Source: Blastomussa wellsi (taxonomy: Eukaryota; Cnidaria; Anthozoa; Scleractinia; Plerogyridae). Taken from it: 64,000 nucleotides of DNA. The DNA lies in the NCBI GenBank assembly GCA_947652115.1, contig OX393566.1:25114307-25178306 (forward strand), in the 5' to 3' direction. This document shows positions 13,101 to 28,100 of the stretch, piece by piece (position 1 is the first letter of the stretch; every line of letters starts with the position of its first letter). Below the pieces are notes generated by a model, which saw nothing but the letters and a program-made list of their open reading frames with translations, had not been told where the DNA came from and searched no databases. The translations under genes were made by a program, and so were the position numbers.

Positions 13101-16100
13101 TATTCCTTTTAAAACTTCCACAAATTACCAAATAATCTTTCACTTCAATTTGTATTGCTTTTACCAGCCTCCTGGGGTCGATGGAAGGGGATTTTAATCG
13201 CATAAATTAACTTTGATTTCTGGTCCGTTGGAACAGAAATCAAATCATCACACATGCGCAGAAAAGTGCCAAAGGCCCTTTTATAATACTTGTTTTTTCG
13301 TTTTGTAGGAATCCTGTTTGTAAGTGTGGTAGACCTAAATTACTTCATGATGCTAACGTGGCAAGAGAGCACACCAGCGACCAGTGGACCCCTGAGAGTT
13401 GCACTCGACAGCTGCCCACAGATGCTTATGGAGAAATCGAATTCTTGGGACAAGGCAAAAATCAGACCAAAAGATCCCCAGTTAGTATCTTTATTCTCAG
13501 TGTTGCTTCCAAATTTAAATAACACTAAGCATAATTTTTTCCACCTGCAAATTGAATGCATAACCATGATCCAAAATGCCACCTTGTGAGGTCTTTGGAC
13601 TGTTTGGGGGGAGTGGGGGTGGGGGTAATATTTTATCCAGGGGTTGCAGTGTAGTTAGTTATCAGGAACCATAGTTGAGTGTTGAGTGAATTGCCACCTG
13701 AATCCAGGTAAAGTAAAGAGTTTCCTTTGATAATCGGGAAAGAGTCACTGCATACTAAATTGCTTTGATTTTATTAGAGTATTAGTGTGGCATAATGTTT
13801 TGGTTAGAACTGGCTGGGGTTGTTATGTTGCAAGACACTGTGTTCTTGCAGCTGTAATTTCCTCTTTTCACCCAGAAAAGGGTGTGGTCATCTGTTCAAT
13901 GAAGCAGCTGGGCAAAATGCTAGGGAGGGGAGGGGATGCTATAAAGCTGCCTCTGATTGACTACATGGGCAATCTGGGCGGGTACCCCTGTATATAAGTT
14001 ATATGTGGCCCTAGATGGAATGACTTTTGAGCCCTTTTGCTCTAAAATAGGGTATGGTTTGTGCACTTTCCTTTGCACCTTTTAGAAGAAACTATATAAA
14101 ATCTTTATTATACATCTCTAGCGGTTTAAAAACATTGGACTTTGCAGCCGAGTTTTTGGGTGCAATCTATTCTGACACAGGTTATCAATTGCCAGGTAAG
14201 ATCTGAAGTAGGATAGAAAACAATCACTTAATTTTTTTATCAGAAATGAGGTAAGGGTTTCTGGAAGCGTGCTGCATTCCCTTCCCCAAATATTTTTGGA
14301 GAGTACCCCCTGGCATTCAGTCTAGACAAGTGCATTGCACTTTAGCATTAGCCTGCATGCATCATTCATCATTCATTTGTGTTTGATACATGCATATCTT
14401 CTCAATCGAAACTAAACTATGCAGCAAGGTTGTCAATAAGCGCCGGTGACCGGCGATATCGCCACCTACTTAAATGTTTTCGCCGGCTACAATTTGGCAG
14501 AGAAAGGGGGAAAAAGTGGTCATTACAAAAACACTAACAAAAGGGACCCCAGTGCCGTCTACTTTCAAAATATCTCCGCATACTTCAAATCTTATTGACA
14601 ACCCTGATGGTGAAAAACAAAGACTAAAATTGTAAAAAGCTATGCTAATTAAGATCATATTTCCAAACCACACTTACGCTTCTAATTTCCTTTGTTTTAA
14701 CATGATGAATTATTAATGAGTTTGAGAAATAGATGCAACCTCTTGTTTTACCCTGCAGTATGTTCGGGTGTCCCATGACACTGACGTCCAACTCATCCTG
14801 AAATTGATGCTTGAGAGATGGAATCTCGAAATTCCAAACTTGGTCATCTCTGTGACTGGTGGTGCCAAGAGTTTTGTCCTCAAGCCCAGATTAAAAGAGG
14901 TGTTTAGAAGAGGTCTGATTAAGGCCGCCAAGTCAACCAGTGCCTGGATTATCACAGGTTTGTTTACCTATTACACTTAAGCCTGCGTAGCAAGGGGGGG
15001 TGACAGGGGGATCTATAGCTGCTGCTTGCCGTATCTTTTACTTCCGGCTCCCACAAAGGGTTGGCACAGTGGTGAGAGCGCTCGCCTCCCTCCAGTGTGT
15101 TCCAGGTTCGATTCCCGGACCCGACGTCATATGTGGGCTGAGTTTGTTGTTGGTTCTCTTCCTTGCTCCAAGAGGTTTTTCTCTCCAGGTACTCAGGTTT
15201 TCCCCTCTCCTCAAAAACCAACCTTTCCAAATTCCAATTCGATCTGGATAATTATTGTCAAGCACTTTATCATGAGCCTCTGGCTCGGCTGATCACGTAT
15301 TAAGCAATACCTGTGTTTGACATTAAATTTGCATTTACATTTTTTTTACTCCTTTAGTGGCTCCTTCCTCTTTGTTCTATTATTTTCTTTTGCTAAATAT
15401 TCTGCAATTTTGGTAAATTTTCTCCGATTTTTCCTGATTCCCACCACTTTTGGAATCTTTTTTCCTGCCTTCTCTCCCTCCATCTCCCAAAACAGTTGCA
15501 GTCCCCTTGCATCCCCCTCCACTAGCAAGCGTTCCCATAGAACAAAAAGCACAAAAAGCTTAAAACCACAATTGTTCCTTCACATCTCCCTAAGCTTGTT
15601 TTCTGGTAGTTTGTGTCAAGTCAATTTAAAGTGCACCTAACCCCAAAATATTTTTTTTTTGTTAAAATATACCTTTGCACCAGTTTGAAACGCATTGCAC
15701 TTTTCATTTCTCCTTTATACCAAATTCTGGCTATTTATAACATTCAAACGTTATGAAAAACTGTGCATCATTTGTTCCATGACCGAGTCAGAAGGGGCGT
15801 GGGTCTATTCCTGATTTGATGTCACAAAATGATTTCCATCGCATCAAGTCTTTGTAAACATGCATGAAAATCAGTTTGTGACGTCAAATCTGGGATAGAC
15901 CCACACCTCTTCTGACTTGGGCGTGGAACAAATGATGCACAGTTTATTGTAACTTTTGAATGCTATAAATAGTCAGAATTTGGTAAAAAGGTGCAATGCG
16001 TTTCAAATTGGTGCAAAGGTTTATTCTAGCGAAAAAATATTTTGGGGTTAGGTGCACTTTAAATTCAGTTACTATAGCCAAGGTCAATTTTCCCCTGATA

Positions 16101-19100
16101 CTTACCCCACCCCCATCTTCACAAACTTTGAGAAAAGGACTGATTAAGCTGTCATTATGTAGGTGGGACAAATGCTGGTGTGATGAAGCATGTTGGTGAA
16201 GCAGTGAAAGAACAGGCAATCACTTTCGGCAGTGAAGATAAAGTTAATGTTATTGGAATTGCTACCTGGGGCATTGTGGATAGAAAGGATTCATTGATAG
16301 CTCCTAAGGTAAACTATCTAGTTCAAAGAATAATTTTTCTATCTTATTACAGGCTGAAATTTAGGGAAATTTAGGGAGATTCAAAAACTACTTGCTTTCA
16401 AGCACTGGCTTAAATACAATGTGGTTGGAAAACAGAATAAATTTGCATACTAAACACATACTTGTATAAGACAATGTATCGAAATGTAGTTTGTCGTCCC
16501 CTTATCTGATTTTCCACTGTTCACTTTGTAACTTATTCTCAACTCAACGCAACTTTATTTGGTTCCTCCACAAATAGCTACAAAGCTAATTGAGGTGGTG
16601 GCAAGAGTTAACAAGGCTTCTGCATAAACAATCTTATAAGGTCTTACACTCGGAAAGAATTCACTAGGCAACGTGAACTGCAAGTAATGTCGCGTTTTGT
16701 GTTTGATCATTTTTGCTTTGGGTAAGCGAGTTTAAGGCAGTATGAACTGTGGGACTCTATTGAGATTGGGCGTGGACAGAGCGGTAGGGACATGTACTCA
16801 GCCTGGAACCTTCACAGAGCCTTCAGAATCAAACTGTCAGCGGTTGTGATCATTCTGTGTTCACTTCATATAGGACAAGAATGGTCTGTACCCAGCACTG
16901 TACCGCATGGAACAGGTCCCAGGTTCCAGTGGGGCCTTGCTAGATTCCAATCATTCACATTTCTTACTGGTGGACAATGGCACAGAAGGAAAGTATGGCG
17001 TGGAGATTGACCTGCGCTCAAGATTCGAGGAAGCTGTAATGAAGGTCAAAACTGATTCCAGGTCGGCTGCAGGTATGTTAATATAATTTGGTTTTATCAA
17101 CTGGGTTGATAATGTCAATTGGCCACCGTAAAGAGATTCAATTGCTGACGTTTCGAGCGTTAGCCCTTCGTCGGAGCGAATCGAGGTATGTTAGTTTCGT
17201 AGTACCATTCATCTTGTTGATTATTTTCTTTTTTCACACCACCTTTCCACTGTAGCTAGGGCGAAAAAGCCGTTATCTTTGTAAAAACATGACTTTATGG
17301 ACCATGTCGTTTCTGATTGCTTGGTTCTTTCAAATAGCGTGGGAAAACGTTGGGAAAATATAGAAATATTTTGATCATTTTTTCTGGACTTCAAAAAAAT
17401 ATGGACAATGAAGTTTAGTTGACGTGTAAAATTTTTGTTTCATCTACCACAAGTTTGTAGTCGTTTTTTGAGAGCTGGGCCTATACTTTAATGTCCTTTT
17501 AGTCATTGCGTCCAATTACGAAAAAAAGACGACAAAAAAAAAACTCAAAATCAAACGCGTTAAAAAGCATTGTTGATGAAACTGTACGAGAACCCTGTGA
17601 CAGCATGATTTATTGTTGATGTAGGTGCCATTGGTGTGCCTGTGGTTCTATTGGTTCTGGAAGGTGGCCCGAACACTGTGCGCACCATGTGCGAGCTGAT
17701 CAAGAAGAAAATCCCTGCAGTGGTGGTGGATGGGAGTGGACGTGCTGCAGATGTAGTGGCATATGCTTATAGCCACACAATCAAGACCTGGTGAACATTT
17801 GTAGCTGTAGTGAGATTAAAAATTACAGTATTGATGAAATTTTACATTTTACGTCTTCTATTTCCGCCTTCCTCTCTATACTTCTTTGCCCTTTTCCCAG
17901 GGGCGGGCCCACAAAAGTCCGAAGAGGGTTGGGGGTGGGAGTGAAGCCATTGTGGCGGGAGCACAAGCCCTCACCCCTTCCCCCCCCCAAAAAAAATGTA
18001 AAATACACATCGTGGAGGTTATACGTACAGCATTATGGTAGCATTTGTGAACAAAGGCGCTTCATTTCAAATTCATTTTTCAAACACCTCTGCTTTACTC
18101 AATCACTTTACTTTACTGAATTACAGCAGTGTTATCGGTTACTTAGAAGGCTATGACTTTCAACTGGTTTATGGTTCTACAACACTGTCATGACAAGCCT
18201 TATCGCCATACATGTTGTTTTTCCTCCTTAGTGAAGGGAGGACTACTAAAAACATTATTGATCCAGCGTTTGAAAGCAAGATTCGAGCCAAGGTGGCAGA
18301 CGTGTTCCCATTTATGAAAGATAAAGATGTCAGTGAACATTACAAGATGATCGAACAAGTGCTTGAAGATGAAAAAATGGTCAGTCAACAGCTTCTCGGT
18401 CTGCCATAGTTATTCACCTTAATGAACCCCTTTTCCTGTGAAACCCCGTTGTAGTGCTGAATTTCAAGCGTTTGTTGTTTTGCAGATCTCGATATACAGA
18501 CTTGATGATGAGACAAATATATCTCAAGACATTGATCTTGCCATTTTGAAAGCCCTCTTAAAAGGTATCATAGCAGTATAAACGTTTTTTTATTTAGAGG
18601 GGGTAAGTTTCTAAAGAAACTGTGTTGATAATGTGAATTGGCCACCGCAAAGAGATTCGAGAGCGTGCCAGGCACCAACCAATAGTGTAGCTCAATCTTT
18701 CTGTATATAAACCACATACGACACTCCGACAAAGGGCTAACGCTCGAAAGGTCAGCTTTCGAATCTCTTTACGGTGGCAAATTCACATTATCAACCCAGT
18801 TGATAAAACGAAATTATCGTTTTTTATTTAGACCAGTAATGAAGTCATCATCGGGTACAGGAAATGAATGATAATGTTTTGAGTTTTGTATTAATTGCTT
18901 GACGTCTCTACTGTTTTGTGTTAGTGAGGTAAAGGAGCCTAAATTTTTCAAAATCCTCGTTTGTAGTTCGTCTCAATCTTCTCCATCCTTAACCATCCTT
19001 GTCCGTTTTTTATTTAATATCACCTCTTTGGCGTTTTTCTTTATTAGTAAACTATTAGTTTTAGGTTTCCTTCATTTTAAGGGGAGTTTGGTTCGTCGCA

Positions 19101-22100
19101 AAAATGAGTCAAACTATCCTGACGTTGCTTCTTTACTGTCAACTTTTAAAACCTGAAGTAACTTTGTCACAGCTGTTAATTGTACATAGTCAGTGAAACA
19201 TTTGTCAGCTAGCTAGCCAATTTTCCTGTTGTGGAAGCATGACCTCGTATCACATAAATTCTGGGAAACAATCTTGAATAATGAATTGGTTAGGAAAACG
19301 TTAATGGTTTGCAAATGTCTTGACGATTGTGTTTAAAAATCTTCGGGGTTGAATAATGAAACATTTTCTGTGAAACGAGTACAACGTTTTACAGCAGGTG
19401 TGTCAAGTTCTTTCAAGGTTTAACTTATTTTCTTGCATGTTATTAAAATGATGGTGGATCATACAAAGAGGAAGACAGAAAACCTTCAGACAGCAGTAAA
19501 CAGGTTGGATAGATTAGTTAGTTAGAGATAGTGTCAACAGAATCGTATTGTGTTGAAATTATGTGTTGTTCGAGTTTTTGACTCTGTAGGGACCTAGGGT
19601 ATGAAAGATTGAGTGCGTGACTGTATGAATGATCGAGTGCGTGGTTGTATGAACGATCGAGTGCGTGACTGTATGAACGATCGAGTGCGTGACTGTATGA
19701 AGTGAAGTGAGCAATAGGTACGGTCATTGTACTTTTTATCAAGGTTTGTTTGTTGTTCTAGAATCCCTTATTGTTCAAGGGATTGAGTGCGTGACTGTTT
19801 GAAGTGAAGTGAGCAATAGGTACGGTCATTGTACTTTTTATCAAGGTTTGTTTGTTGTTCTAGAATCCTTTGTATTATTATACACATAACATTTGATTGA
19901 CAGCCAACAGTTCGAGTCCTTTGGTGCAGCTAAATTTAGCGCTGGCCTGGAACCGTATTGATGTGGCCAAAAGTGAGATTTTCACAGAGGAGAAGCACTG
20001 GACGGTGAGTTTTATTAGTTTCTTTTTCTAAACAGAAACAACTTCAGGGCGTGTCGTCCAAATGATGATTCACCATTGGATTACCAGTGTCCAGTGGTCC
20101 GTGTGCGGTCTCTACAGTTCTTCAAAGACATCGGGGGGAGGGGGGTGGGGGAGGGGTGGGGGGGGGGGTGACTCCCATATATTGGCTATATAGGGGTACG
20201 TGCCGCGGGAAAGGGTATGGTTTTTCGAGGTTCTCAGTCATTTTTGCTTCTTTTAGCATGGTTCCCATGGTTACCTAAATTGTATTAGCTTTTTTGCAGT
20301 GCGTAAACAGCACACTAAACGAAAAAGAAACGGTCTGTCAATGTGAAAACGTTACGGAAACAACAAAAAGTTGGCCCGTTTATACCTTAACCCGCGAGAA
20401 AAGAAAACAGCTAAATGCGTGAAAGAAAAAGACTTAAATATTTGTTCAAGCACATTTAAGAAACAAAAATGTGAGAACTTGAAACGCAGTGGAGTAGGCT
20501 AAGATTTTTTTAAGTTCATTTGACTCAGCTTTCACATTTACTGATCAATTTGAGACAATAGGCGACTATTTAATACCCTGCTGTGGCAATTACAATAAAA
20601 GTAGACTATTACTTTCAGGTTCCTTTTAGCAAAATTAAATGTTTTGATTTTCTAACTCACACCAAATGCCATGATACTCCACTTTTAAACTCACCCAATA
20701 ATTAACTTTAACATCCTTTTGGTTTGATAACATTACTGATGGTTGTGTTGATATGTTTATTTAGACGGAAGCCCTGTCTAATCCAATGCTGGCCGCTTTA
20801 CTCGACGACAAGACAGGGTTTGTGGAACTCTTTCTACAGAATGGGCTTAGCTTCAGAGAGTTCCTCACTCCACAAATCCTCTGTCAGTTATACGCGGGGG
20901 TAAGTCGCTATTTAACAATTAGACTATGAGCCCGAGTTTTCTATGAGCGAATATGCGCCTCTTTGACTATCGCTCATAGAAAACGAGGGCGAGTAGTCTT
21001 ATTGTTTTAGCAGAAAATCAAAAGTTTTGCTTTTATGTGCTTAAGCCAAAAATCAATAAAAATCGTGCCTTCAAAGAGCAAAACGGGCTCTATCGTTTTC
21101 TATCGGCGAATAGAAAACAGTCGGAGAATCAATCAGATTTGCGGATTTCCAATAGAACACAGCTGAGTTTCTACTAATGATCTTTGTAACATACTTGGAC
21201 GAGGACGAATTCGAGGACACTGACTTCAGGTGTTTTCGCGCATACTGTACCCTGGTTTCAGAGGTTTCCTCTTTAATATTTCGCAATCAAAGAATCTGAA
21301 AACTGTTCAAATTTTCTTTTCGTTTCTTTTTGAATCTCTGTTCTACTTGTTTCTTTGTTTCAAAAGGCCCCTTCAGGTATATTGTATACTACATATACCA
21401 GATATTTTACGTATTTATCATTTATCATTATTATTACTTGTATTGTCAATTTATTTTTTTACTTGTAAAAACTAGAACGACTGACACATTAATAGAGTTA
21501 TTGATTGATTGATTGATTGATTTACAAACTTTTATGTTTCAACTTGTTGACCTCGGCGTTGAAATCTTGTTAAACTTTTGCAGGTTCCTAGTAACAGCGT
21601 TATTAAGCCACTGCTTCAACAAGAAATGGTGTGTTTAAACTTCTTGCATTGATATGAGTTAGTGTCTGTGAGTGAACACTAGATGCTGATTTTAAAACGA
21701 CTTTCAAATCAATTCTTCAACTTTGATCCTGGGTTTCTTCAAATGGGAAGACTTTTCCCGTCCTGTTTGACACCAGCCACAAGCCAACGGTTACGTGTTT
21801 TTCCGCTTGCCGCTGGTTACCTATTTTTCCCGCGCTAGCGAGAGTGTACGTGTTTCCCGCGTTATCTCTTTGCTTGAGTGGAACGAGTTCTGAGAGTACC
21901 TGTTACGTTTCTATAGCAACGTAAAATGGCGGGAACATTAAGGCACGCAAGCAATCTACGTCATCGCCTAAAGCTGTGGGCTGAAAGGTCTGAAAGTGCG
22001 AAAAGGGTAACGAGGAGTACTACCGATTCTAATTGTAATCTTTTTTTTTTTCAGAGCAAGAAAAATGTAACGGTCCTGAACATGAGCATCGTGGGTGAAG

Positions 22101-25100
22101 TGATTGAAAACTTGATGGGCGATTCATATCATAGTCTATATCTCAGGGATTATCGTTATTTTGTCTCGCCTTCGGACGCACCCGGCAAAACTCGCAAAAT
22201 TAGTCAACCAATTGTTCTGGGTAAGTCATTCCGCTAGCTAGACACGTAGACTTCCTTAGGGCTTCAACCTGAGAATGTCTGAGTGGGAGGCTATCGGCCA
22301 ACTGGAGGAACTTAGTTTTCAAAAATCAATTCTGCTGTTTAATATTGTAAATTTTGCCTTTGTTTCATTGGCATGCCTGAAAACTAGGTAAAGCTTAGTG
22401 CTTCTGAAGCGACGTGCATTGATAACATTTACATGTTTTTGTATTACCCCACCGCCGCAGCATTTGGCCAGGATGTCTTGATATTGTGCCGGAATCCATT
22501 TATACGCCTGGGTAAAGAGAGGCTGAGCTTACCTCAGAAAAGAAAAACGCAGTTTCTCGGCCAGGGTTCAAACCTGTCCGCTTGATCTATGATCTAACCA
22601 CTAACCGTTAGTCCGGCACCACGCCGTTCCGTGCAATACCTGTTATTAGGGACCTTCAGATGGGAGTCCGAGTACGAGATTGAGTACGAGTTCGACTTTT
22701 CAAACCAAGCGTTATGCTTTCGATTATCACTTTTCACACCAAGCTCGTAATAACAATTCTTAATTATTCGCCTGTTTTTAGCCAAACCTATTCACAAAAT
22801 CGATCCATTGCCGACGCCATATCGTGACGTGTTTATCTGGGCGGTGCTAAGCAACAGACAAGATATGGCCAAGGTCATGTGGAGTATGGGAAAAGAACAG
22901 ATCGCATCCGCTCTCATGGCCACGCGCATGATCAAGTCCATGGCGGGAAAGGCGAGGGCTGATGACACCATCACCGATATTAGCACTGAGCTGCTGCAGC
23001 ATGCAAAGTAGGTATCTTCTCAGTAGTCAGGGTGGAGTGGGGTTGTTGGTCAGCATAATAATTGAACTTCACAGGGTGGATGGGTGACTTCGGGATGAAA
23101 GTGAAAATACCAATTTTGTTGTAGGGGCATAAAATACAGAGACCTTTGTTTTGTATTTGAAAGGATTGTACCCGGTTTGCTTAGGGAAACTGTTATCTGC
23201 TAGAACGTCTTTCCGTTAGTGTACATTTGCAGCCAGTTTACAAGCAGCTTTTTGTCTCTAAGTTCCAGTTCTTTGAACTCGTGCGTATTACGCATTCTGT
23301 TCAACCAACAATTGCGTGACGGCGCAACCAGCCATAGACGACTTCCGTCCCTCCAATTGCTCACTTATTTTTTCTTTACCCTTCTATTTGTGACATTTAT
23401 TGTTCGCTTTCTTATAGTGATTTTGAACAACACGCCATTGGTGTACTGCAAGAGTGTTATGAAGAGAATGAGACTCTGTCCCAGACTCTGTTGGTCAAAG
23501 AGCTGGATAACTTCGGTCACTTGACAGCGCTTGACCTCGCTGTCATGGCAGAGGATCAGGACTTTATTTCTCACACAAGCTGCCAAGTGCTACTCACCCG
23601 ACTCTGGATGGGGGCCATGGCTATGAACACCCAGTGGTGGAAGGTAGTTGAACGACCCCCTCCCTCAGGGGTAGGGAAATGTGAGGGTGGAAGCGGAATA
23701 GGAGGGAATCTACCAAAGTGTTGTTTGAAAATGTATCGGGGTGGGGGGGGGGGTGAGGGGAATGTATGCACAGTAGAACTCCGTTAATCCGGTCAACAAT
23801 GGTCCGCACAAAACGGAGTGGCTGTATTAAAGAGTACTTTGATATTGCTCGGACCAAAATAAAATTGCCGTAATAACGAGGTGGCTATATTAACAGGTTG
23901 GCTGTCAGGCGGGGCTTCACTGTACCAGTCGAACCTCTGCTAATTGCTAACTCGTTTCAACAGCCAGGACTTTTCGTCGCCATCGTCACAGATCACATAT
24001 TGTACTCATAGTGATATTGAAATTTCCCTAGTACATATTAGAACATAGCTAGCAGAGCCGCGAATTCAGTATACGTAAGCGTGCTCAAAATCCCGATAGT
24101 GCACGCTGACAGCGTTAGCAAATCGACATCACAGCTCCGCACCTGCAGCGAAGTCCTTTCGAGAAGCTTGGCATCCGACAGATCCGACTTGCTGTCACCG
24201 CCATAAACATCCAGAAAGAAGTGCAGGAAAACAGCATCGTTGTGTCCACTGCAACTGAGAAAACCATAAGCGGCTTCGGATCTTTCTTCAAGAACTGCAC
24301 CGTTCAAAATGTCCACGTCACTCTTGGATCAAATTTTAGCCACACTTGTTGACATTTACTGTCATACTGTTTTCAGTGTTTACTCAAACCGTTTTGCAAC
24401 GGTCTATTTTCAGTAATCGATGAACTTTTTGAAGAATTCTGACTTATTTTGACTCTGTTCGAATTTTGTGCGAACTGTACGTTTTCTCCCAGAAACTCAA
24501 AATGTGGCGTGTTGTAAATTAACCAATAAAAACGCACGTTTTCTTCTCTGTAGTTAAGAGAATTTTGTATTTAATCAGGAAATAATTGTTTAATAAAAGT
24601 GCCATTCTTGAGCGTGATTTCTTTTTTAAAAATAAAGAATTTTGTATTTAAACTGCAGTAAAATAAAACTCGAGCTTTCAACAGAAAGTTTAAAGTAAAA
24701 CCAATTCCTATGTTGCTTAATATTTCGCTTACCGCGAACAATCACTTCTGATGTTGTTGTCGAATTTGATGCACAATTCCACCGGCTATGTTATAAAACA
24801 ATTGGTTCATGCTTTTAGCTGTGCACTATCGAAGAAGCTATCGTCTCGGGCAACTCTTACGCTTCTTTCGTGCTCTCCAAACTTCCCGCGTGCACCATAA
24901 CTCGATAGTGCACGCTAAAGCATGAACCAATTGTTAATTAGAGCGACTTGTTATTTGGGGCAGTTTAAATGGGGTATTAAGAAGGTATCTGAGATATCGG
25001 ATTCCCACACGGCAATCATGTAAAACAGTTGTAATGAGTCCTCTTTAATCTTCCTAAGACATTCTAAAGTTACTAACTTCTGTCTTGCATTGCTTTCCAC

Positions 25101-28100
25101 AGATTATCATCTGCATGTTCTGTCCTTTCCTAATTTTTCCGTTAATTTATTTTGTCCCTGATGAGCACCATGAACGAGAGGCTGCTGCTCGCCGCTCGCA
25201 GAAAAGTCTTTTCCAAAAAAGCGTAAAGAATGTGAGAAGAGCGAGCAACACAGGGGATGGAGTGGAACTACAAAAGGTTGAAACAGTCAACGGAAATCCT
25301 AAATTACCTGAGGACGAGGAATCCACTGTAGGCGGTGATGGCGAGGATTTGGTAGATTACGTTCCAGGTAAGGACTTCATCCCGGGGGGATACTCCGATA
25401 GGTGTGTGCTGCGAAGGTTCGGAATCCCTGATCCTATTTGAGGATGAAACAAACGAAAATTGTTACCTTTTTAAGGCCCAAACTCGAGCAAATGATAACA
25501 TATTCAAGATAATCCGCATAAAACTGAATAACGAATTATTCCGTCAAACCCGAGAAAAGTGAGACACTGTGATGAAATGGGTTGACCTACTCGCACCTTT
25601 TTTTGCTGTTAAATTGCCGTACTGTGGTGTAGAAGATCAAGGATCTGCTTCTTATAAATGGGACCTGGGCATGAAGTACTCTATTGCTTTCTTTATTCTT
25701 TCAGAGCTTCAAGAGGACCACTCTATGGAAGTGATGATGCGAACACAAAAAGAAATGACCGTTTATCAAAGAATCTCATCATTCTATTCGGCGCCATTCA
25801 CCAAATTCATGGGAAATATGGTACAGAGATACTTAAGTTTAATGTACAGCTTTGGAAATGATGTATTGGGGAATCCTTGTTTACAATAGTTATTGCCTCA
25901 TTAGCATAAGCGATCCAGTTTCTGATGGACCTACAAAAAAATCAGTTCTGAATATTGAAAGTTCATAGCACGATTAACTCTGCCAATGAATTTCAGCTCG
26001 ATGTATTGAATTCTTTTTGTCTGACGCGGGTTTAAAAACTCAAAATTTTACAAAGAATGTATGAGCTCATTAGCGCTTTTGCCACCCAGAAATTTTGGAG
26101 TTTTTGTAAGACAATTTCTCCTTGAATATTACACGCAGAGAGCTAAAAATTTCACCATGTACTAAATTTCACTAGCTCGTTAACTGTTTGGAGTCCATTC
26201 ATATCTAACATGTTGTCTTCTGTACGCCAAGCCGTATGCTAATGAGAAAAAGGTAAACAATGACGTCAGCATGAATCCGCCCACATCAACCCCTCCACAT
26301 TTGGTGTTCTTATTCAATTTAATTTGATGGTACAATTGCAGGTGTCTTACTTGGCGTTCATCCTCCTGTATGCTTACGTCATCACGATGTACTTCCCGCG
26401 CTTTGACTCGTCCCAGACTCTCGGGGGACTAAGTGCCGTGGAACTCATTCTTTATTTCTGGATCTTCACAATCATCTTGGAAGAAATTCGACAGGTAAGT
26501 GACATCATCACGTCACAGAATGACGTCACGTTGTGGCGTCATAGAATGGTCATGTTGTGGCATGGCGTCATGGAATGGTCACGTGCTTACACTGGGGGCT
26601 GCATCACCAATTTCAATGAAGTCATCTTTGATATCGTATGAAATTGCCTTAAAATCAAAGGAAACCTCGAAATAATAGTTTTTCAGGGACGAAAATCACC
26701 AAAGAGGCCACAAAATGCTGAGACAAAACAAGGATGGCTTTGGGTGAGGTGGGAGGCGCACAAAGGTGGGAGGCGCAGTGGCCTAATGGTTAGTGCGCTG
26801 GACTCTGGATCGGACGGTCCGGGTTCGAGTCCTGGCCGGGCCACTGCGTTGTGTTCTTGGGCAAGACACTTTACTCTCACAGTGCCTCTCTTCACCCAGG
26901 TGTATAAATGGGTACCGGCGAATTTACTGCTGGGGGTAACCCTGCGATGGACTAGCATCCCATCCAGGGGGGAGTAGAAATACTCTCTGTCGCTTCATGC
27001 TACAGAAACCGGGATAAGCTCCGGCCTGATGGGTCACTAGGCCCGACTGCAGACTTACCTTTGGGTGAGGAAGACTGAAAAGGATTGTGATTAACAAACT
27101 CGAAAATTTTAGGCTAAACTTTTCAGGATGTGTCATCTTTGACAGAGCTCCTCTAACGTTTACAAAAGTTCCCTTAGCTGAAGTTCTCCAGCACAAGGAA
27201 ATGTAGGCCCCAATAAGTTGTAATACCATTTTAGCTCATTGTAATTGGTAAAACAACCGCAACTTTTCCAACTGCTGTGTCCAAAAAATTGTACTGACCT
27301 TGATCTCGTTTGAGGGCGAGAGAACAATACAATACAGCAGTTTATTGACAATTCCCCAATGTGGATTTTTCAGTGACAATGTACAGTAACTTAACGTTAG
27401 TGAAAAATGGTGACAAAATAGCTCATCGTAAACAGTCTTACATGTAGACCTTTCTTAAATTGCGCTTAAAATTATTTAAACATTGTTTTATTTACGAGCT
27501 TCGCGCGAATGTGTGTTCTTTTTTCAGCTGGGTGCTCAACAACCCAAGAACTTTGGTGATAAACTCAGCATTTACTTTAGCGACACGTGGAATCTTGTGG
27601 ACTCTTTCTCGCTTTTGGCGTTCGTGGTGGCCGCTTTTCTGCGGTTTTTTGATTCAACATATGAAGCTGCTCGGATTATTCTGTCTCTAAATATCATTGT
27701 GTTTATTGTACGTTCACTTCAAATCGTATCCGTCAACAGACAGCTTGGTCCAAAACTCGTCATGATCAGAAGAATGGTAAGATTAAGTGACCTTGAATTT
27801 GCTTGAAATAAAATATTGCGTGACACCAAGGTCATGGCTCCGTTGGGAAGGAGTTTTGGGTTTTGTGCCTTTTCTGTAAACACCCTTAGCAATAGTTCCT
27901 ATTGTTATTCTCGGTGCTGGAATTGAACTAACATACAATGAAAACTAAAGAGGGGAGTCTTTTTAAATGCAAATGCATGAAGTTCTTTTTTTAAGATACC
28001 TCCATGGCAAGCTAGTGAATATGTCTATCGGCGTCAGGCTCTTGACTGTCTTCTTGTGTTGTCAGAATTTTACTGGAGAAAGGGCTCCTTTTCAAAAGTT

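Noticed and set aside
12846..13285. Transposon with AAAGG(T/G)CC ends between two TRPM exons
   Set aside because: Ends are only weakly inverted and no target duplication is visible.
24038..24316. 92-codon minus-strand frame
   Set aside because: Lies in repeat-derived sequence with the GATAGTGCACGCT word of a MITE family; no splice context or protein resemblance.
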